In this document: positions 61,001-64,000 of the stretch, in pieces
How positions within the stretch are numbered: position 1 is the stretch's first letter
Layout of the letters: each line of letters starts with the position of its first letter
Assembly (NCBI RefSeq): GCF_900604955.1
Contig: NZ_UWPE01000001.1
Coordinates: 1,364,001 to 1,428,000 of the forward strand
DNA from: Neoactinobaculum massilliense
GTDB lineage: Bacteria; Actinomycetota; Actinomycetes; Actinomycetales; Actinomycetaceae
Length of the DNA: 64,000 nt
Direction: 5' to 3'
Position numbers and translations under genes: made by a program
Notes under the pieces: generated by a model
The model's input: only the letters and a program-made list of their open reading frames with translations
Databases searched by the model: none
What the model was told of the DNA's origin: nothing

Positions 61001-61782
61001 GGCAGCACTTCACGGACCTGGCGGAGGATGAGCGCGGCAAGCGCATCGACTACGCGGACATTGTGAGCCGGCCCTCCAGCGTCATCACCTCGCCGGAGTG
61101 GACGGGCAGCGAGCACGGCGGGCGCCGCTACAGCGCATTTGTGGTCAACGTGGAACGTAATAAGCCGTTCCACACCCTCTCCGGGCGCATGCACTACTAC
61201 CTGGATCACCAGTGGTTGCGCGATTTTGGCGAACAGCTGCCCATCTATCGCCCGCCGCTGGACTTCCAGCACCTCTACGGGGAGGCCGCCCCGGGCACGG
61301 TGGCCAGGGATGGTAGCGGGCAGGCCGAGGTGGCCGTGCGCTACCTCACCGTCCATAACAAATGGTCCATCCACTCCTCCTACTACGACAACCAGCTCAT
61401 CCTCACGCTGGGCCGCGGCGGGCAGGCCGTGTGGATGAGCCCGGCGGACGCGGAGAAGGTGGGCGTGCGGGATAACGACTGGGTGGAAATCCATAACCGC
61501 AATGGCGTGGTGAGCGCCCGCGCCGTGGTATCCCAGCGCATCCCCGAGGGCACCGCCTACATGCACCACGCGCAGGAACGCATGGTGGGCACCCCGCTCA
61601 ACGAGTCCACCGGGAAGCGCGGCGGTACCCACAATTCGATCACGCGCATTCTCCTCAAGCCGGCCCATCTCATTGGCGGATACGGGCACATGACGTACGG
61701 CTTCAACTACATAGGTCCCACCGGAAACCAGCGCGACGAGGTGGCCTTTATCCGCCGCCGCTCCCAGGAGGTTGAGTTCTGA
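58051..61782 (+). CDS. narG: Respiratory nitrate reductase alpha subunit
   Basis: 1243 residues, the expected length. The catalytic molybdo-bis-MGD subunit reduces nitrate on the cytoplasmic side. The N-terminal FS0 cluster is bound by His51, Cys55, Cys59 and Cys94 (THGVNCTGSCSW, PRGCPRGA). The Mo ligand is Asp225 in FYDWYADLSQSSP. The later MGD domain contains RMHYYLDHQWLRDFG and YMHHAQERMVG. There is no Tat leader; the E. coli RR-like start is absent. SD AAAGGAG precedes ATG 58051. Its stop overlaps narH (TGATG). Confidence 0.97.
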   Translation: MSGNNLFRWGAHLRHGTVSKDARQMFLTGGREADAFYRQRFSHDKIVRSTHGVNCTGSCSWKVYVKDGMITWESQETDYPSTGPDMPDYEPRGCPRGAAFSWYEYSPTRIRHPYVRGALLAAYRQAKKDVGGDPVDAWRRVVTTPELRNAYVSQRGKGGMVRTSYEEANEIIAAATVSTTKEYGPDRLAGFSVIPAMSQVSYGAGSRFLELMGGTMLSFYDWYADLSQSSPLVFGDQTDVPESGDWFNSDYLLVWGSNVSVTRTPDAHFLTEARYHGTKVVVFAPDYSDTTKFADEWVRLNPGTDGAFAMAMGHVILTEFYEGKRTPFFLDYMKRYTDAPFLVTLDAREDGTVVPSHFLTASEVGGDLAATPRADFRLLVMDEDGTVKDPGGTDADAFGEGSEGKWNLTLEGVSPRLSLYDDAESKNPAATETATLSLPRFDLPGQAGAGQASTGPIGAGVLHRGVPVTRVNGHLVTTVYDIMLAQYGVARPGLPGTWPTGYDDASEPYTPAWQEEQTGVSPNQVIRIAREFAHTAIGSGGRCQVIMGAGINHYFHSDDIYRTILALTTMCGTQGRNGGGWAHYVGQEKVRPITGWQQYAMALDWQRPARQMIATGLWYMLTSQWRYDTGTLDRFESPLASGKMDGYTVPDSLVEATQRGWMPGYPQFDRSSLDLAAEASEAGLEPGAYVARELEAGRLHFAIEDPDAEPNYTKVLFNWRTNLLGSSAKGTEFFLRHMLGADNDVQAEELPEGKRPKKIKWREAVRGKLDLMVTADFRNTSTTLHSDVVMPAATWYEKNDISTTDMHPYIHTFNPAIQPPWDARTDFEWFGDLALACSAMGAQHLGKRTDILTVPLSHDTPDELSNPHGEFGPRERVGWVPGKTMPKIVPIERDYGRIYEKWSTVGPLPEKVGMATKRVNFDAGVAGREVRELGERSGTLPTAIGPRPAVDTAVKAANMIMALSGTTCGEVAVDGWENLEKKTGQHFTDLAEDERGKRIDYADIVSRPSSVITSPEWTGSEHGGRRYSAFVVNVERNKPFHTLSGRMHYYLDHQWLRDFGEQLPIYRPPLDFQHLYGEAAPGTVARDGSGQAEVAVRYLTVHNKWSIHSSYYDNQLILTLGRGGQAVWMSPADAEKVGVRDNDWVEIHNRNGVVSARAVVSQRIPEGTAYMHHAQERMVGTPLNESTGKRGGTHNSITRILLKPAHLIGGYGHMTYGFNYIGPTGNQRDEVAFIRRRSQEVEF

Positions 61783-63332
61783 TGAAGGTAATGGCACAAA
61801 TTGCGATGGTGATGAACCTGGACAAGTGCATCGGCTGCCACACGTGCTCGGTCACCTGCAAGCAGGCGTGGACCAACCGCGAGGGCACCGAATACATGTG
61901 GTTCAACAATGTGGAGACCAAGCCCGGCGTGGGCTACCCGAAGCGCTGGGAGGATCAGGATCACTACCGGGGCGGCTGGATTCTCAAGGGCGGCAAGCTC
62001 ACCCCGCGCCTGGGCGGGCGCCTGCACCTGCTTTCCACTATTTTCGCTAACCCTCGCATGCCCGGGCTCGATGACTACTACGAGCCATGGACGTATGACT
62101 ACGAGAAGCTGCTCACGGCGCCGAAGGATTCCGCGGCACTCCCGGCGGCCCGCCCCTACTCGCAAATCACCGGGGAACCGATGGACGCCCCGCAGTGGGG
62201 CCCAAACTGGGACGACGATCTGGGCGGCTCCGAGGAAACCCTCGATTCCGATCCGGTCATCAAGCTCTCCGGCGCGCAGATCAAGCACAGTATCGAGAAC
62301 ACGTTCATGTTCTATCTGCCCCGCATCTGCGAGCACTGTCTCAACCCCACCTGCGTGAGCGTGTGCCCCAGCGGCGCCATGTACAAGCGTGCCGAGGACG
62401 GCATTGTGCTGGTGGATCAGGACCGCTGCCGCGGCTGGCGCATGTGTATCTCCGGCTGCCCCTACAAGAAGGTGTATTTCAACCATCACACGGGCAAGGC
62501 GGAAAAATGCACGTTCTGCTACCCGCGCATCGAGCAGGGTCAGCCCACCGTGTGCTCGGAAACGTGCGTGGGGCGCCTCCGGTACCTGGGCGTGGTTTTG
62601 TACGACGCCGACCGCGTAGGCGAAGCCGCCGCCACGCCGGATGAGGGGGATCTGTACGCGGCGCAGCGCGATTTGCTGCTTGATCCGAATGATGAGACGG
62701 TCATTGCGAACGCACTGGCAAATGGGGTGCCGCGCAGCTTCATTGACGCCGCACAGGCCTCCCCCATCTACGCGCTCATCAAGGAGTACCGGGTGGCGCT
62801 CCCACTCCACCCCGAATACCGCACCATGCCGATGGTGTGGTACATCCCGCCGCTCTCACCCATCGTGGATGAGGTGGCCCGGCAGCACGGGGATGGCGAG
62901 GACGCGAAGGTGCTCCTCACCTCCATCGCCACCATGCGTATTCTACTCGAGTACCTGGCCTCCCTGTTCACGGCCGGCAACACGGTGCCGGTGGAGATGG
63001 CGCTGCGGCGGTTGGCTGTGATGCGCTCCTACATGCGCGATATTCACTTGGGCGGTGAGGGCAACGAGGAGATCCCCGCGGCCGTGGGCATGACGGGCAC
63101 GGAGGTGGAGCGCATGTACCGGTTGCTTTCCGTGGCCAAGTACGAGGACCGCTACGTTATTCCCACCACCCACCCGGAGGTGCAGCGCCAGCTGGAGGAT
63201 TTCGCCTGTGCACTGGACGGTGAGGGCGGCGTAGGCATGACGGGCGCGCCCGAAACCATGCGCGTGGCCAAGATGGTGGACGGCCACGTGGTGGTTGAAG
63301 AGCGGCCCGCACCCTACGCGAGGGCCGAGTGA
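61782..63332 (+). CDS. narH: Respiratory nitrate reductase beta subunit
   Basis: 516 residues. Carries the Fe-S chain from NarI to NarG. Cluster groups: CIGCHTCSVTC (Cys16, 19, 22, 26), CEHCLNPTCVSVCP, CRGWRMCISGCP with the Trp that makes the [3Fe-4S] site, and CTFCYPRIEQG followed by CSETCVG. The C-terminal helical domain (from about 360) packs on NarG. Its ATG overlaps the narG stop and its TGA overlaps narJ. Confidence 0.97.
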   Translation: MKVMAQIAMVMNLDKCIGCHTCSVTCKQAWTNREGTEYMWFNNVETKPGVGYPKRWEDQDHYRGGWILKGGKLTPRLGGRLHLLSTIFANPRMPGLDDYYEPWTYDYEKLLTAPKDSAALPAARPYSQITGEPMDAPQWGPNWDDDLGGSEETLDSDPVIKLSGAQIKHSIENTFMFYLPRICEHCLNPTCVSVCPSGAMYKRAEDGIVLVDQDRCRGWRMCISGCPYKKVYFNHHTGKAEKCTFCYPRIEQGQPTVCSETCVGRLRYLGVVLYDADRVGEAAATPDEGDLYAAQRDLLLDPNDETVIANALANGVPRSFIDAAQASPIYALIKEYRVALPLHPEYRTMPMVWYIPPLSPIVDEVARQHGDGEDAKVLLTSIATMRILLEYLASLFTAGNTVPVEMALRRLAVMRSYMRDIHLGGEGNEEIPAAVGMTGTEVERMYRLLSVAKYEDRYVIPTTHPEVQRQLEDFACALDGEGGVGMTGAPETMRVAKMVDGHVVVEERPAPYARAE

Positions 63333-64000
63333 TGCGGCACGTGAACATGGGGCCTTCCGGCCGGGGCGGCCGCGGAGCGGTGCGCGGCGGCGAACCGGAT
63401 CCCGCCACACCGGTGGAGGTGACCGGCGCCCAGCGTCGCACCGTCTACATGGCCGCCTCCCTGCTGCTCGATTATCCGCGCGGCGGCTTTGAGGAGTACG
63501 TACCTGCCGTGGCGGGCGCGGCCAAATCCCTCCCCGAGCCCATCGCCGGGCTTCTTTCCGCCTGGACGAGCTGGGCACTGAGCGTGGGGCGCGGCGTCGT
63601 CGAACAAAAATACGTGACCACCTTCGATCAGCAGCGCCGGTGTTCCCTGGAGCTCACCTACTACGCCACCGGAGATACCCGGCAGCGGGGGCAGGCGCTC
63701 CTGGCGTTTCGGGAACTGTACCGGGCGGCCGGTTGGGAGTTGCGCGGCGAGGAACTGCCGGACTACCTGCCGGCGGTACTGGAGTTGTGCGCGCACGCGG
63801 AGGAGGTACTCACCTATGTGTTGCCCGCCCACCGGGAGGGGTTAGAGGTGCTGCGAACGGCGCTCTACCAGCGGGAATCCCCGTGGGAGGGCGTGGTGGA
63901 GGCGCTCTGCCGTGTGCTTCCGCCCATCGACGCGGCCACCACGGCCCGCTACCAGCAACTCATCCGGCAGGGCCCGCCGGCCGAACTGGTGGGCATCAAG
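63332..64000 (+). CDS. narJ: Nitrate reductase assembly chaperone, partial (cut by window end)
   Basis: The frame from ATG 63332 (TGATG overlap with narH) is open for 223 codons and leaves the window without a stop. Family signatures are clear: SLLLDYPRGG, VTTFDQQRRCSLELTYYATGDTRQRGQALLAF, and ELPDYLPAVLEL. NarJ binds apo-NarG and guides cofactor insertion and membrane docking; it is not in the final enzyme. The N-terminal 25-30 residues (Gly/Arg-rich) are probably an extension before the conserved fold. narI is expected next but lies outside. Confidence 0.9.
   Translation, partial: MRHVNMGPSGRGGRGAVRGGEPDPATPVEVTGAQRRTVYMAASLLLDYPRGGFEEYVPAVAGAAKSLPEPIAGLLSAWTSWALSVGRGVVEQKYVTTFDQQRRCSLELTYYATGDTRQRGQALLAFRELYRAAGWELRGEELPDYLPAVLELCAHAEEVLTYVLPAHREGLEVLRTALYQRESPWEGVVEALCRVLPPIDAATTARYQQLIRQGPPAELVGIK

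Noticed and set aside
60391-61797. Minus-strand open frame of about 468 codons inside narG
   Set aside because: His/Gly/Val-rich composition is that of a shadow frame; narG is certain on the other strand.

Overview
The window is high-G+C chromosomal DNA of an actinobacterium. The evidence is a WhiB-family regulator, a topoisomerase I with a long Lys/Ala/Thr-rich tail, and the helicase / Tad-pilus / CpaE-like / Crp gene neighbourhood known from Mycobacterium and relatives. The heavy investment in anaerobic respiration, the thioester surface protein and the gene order suggest an Actinomycetaceae-like, host-associated facultative anaerobe. This is inference: no rRNA or marker comparison was possible. 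The sequence looks like native chromosome. I saw no transposase, integrase, phage module or CRISPR array.

Layout. (1) 1-5.4 kb: gpmA, a membrane protein, an exported tripeptidyl-aminopeptidase-like lipoprotein, tRNA-Thr(CGU) and a hydrolase. (2) 5.5-12 kb, minus strand: topA-tmk-holB with close or overlapping ends, then a methyltransferase. (3) 12.3-19.9 kb: a DUF1998-type helicase facing a Tad/Flp pilus cluster (CpaE-like, TadA/CpaF ATPase, two TadB/C proteins, a short pilin, two TadE-like proteins). (4) 20-26.3 kb: a membrane protein coupled to a nucleophile-less hydrolase, a Crp-family regulator, a thioester-domain surface protein, a small lipoprotein and tRNA-Pro(CGG). (5) 26.6-31.2 kb: a thiamine salvage operon (thiD-tenA fusion, MFS transporter, thiM, thiE) under a TPP riboswitch whose 3' end overlaps the ribosome-binding site. 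(6) 31-37.8 kb: metallophosphoesterase, class A penicillin-binding protein, WhiB and a P-type ATPase.

(7) 38-64 kb is a molybdoenzyme respiration island. It holds two paralogous DMSO-reductase-type catalytic subunits (dmsA1, dmsA2) and one set of electron-transfer and anchor subunits (dmsB, dmsC). It also holds two tandem TorD-like chaperones, an unrecognised protein with five CxxC motifs, a small HTH-TOBE (Mop) protein and a complete tatB-tatA-tatC set directly behind dmsA1. A three-gene unit encodes a cytochrome b561 / sulfite-oxidase-fold fusion. Mog/MoaB, narK and narGHJ (narJ cut by the window end) complete it. Together these cover nitrate uptake, cofactor assembly, enzyme maturation, Tat export and quinol-linked reduction. 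Both DmsA leaders carry a twin-arginine motif and also a lipobox-like LVAC, which could tether the enzyme outside a cell that has no outer membrane.

The main unexplained observations are: the Cys-rich Dms protein; the reuse of one BC pair by two DmsA proteins; homologous promoter-proximal blocks before dmsA1 and dmsB; a small membrane gene interrupted by a single TAA next to its intact paralogue; several palindromes beside the two TetR genes and narK; and roughly 16 copies of the palindrome CGACGTCG.
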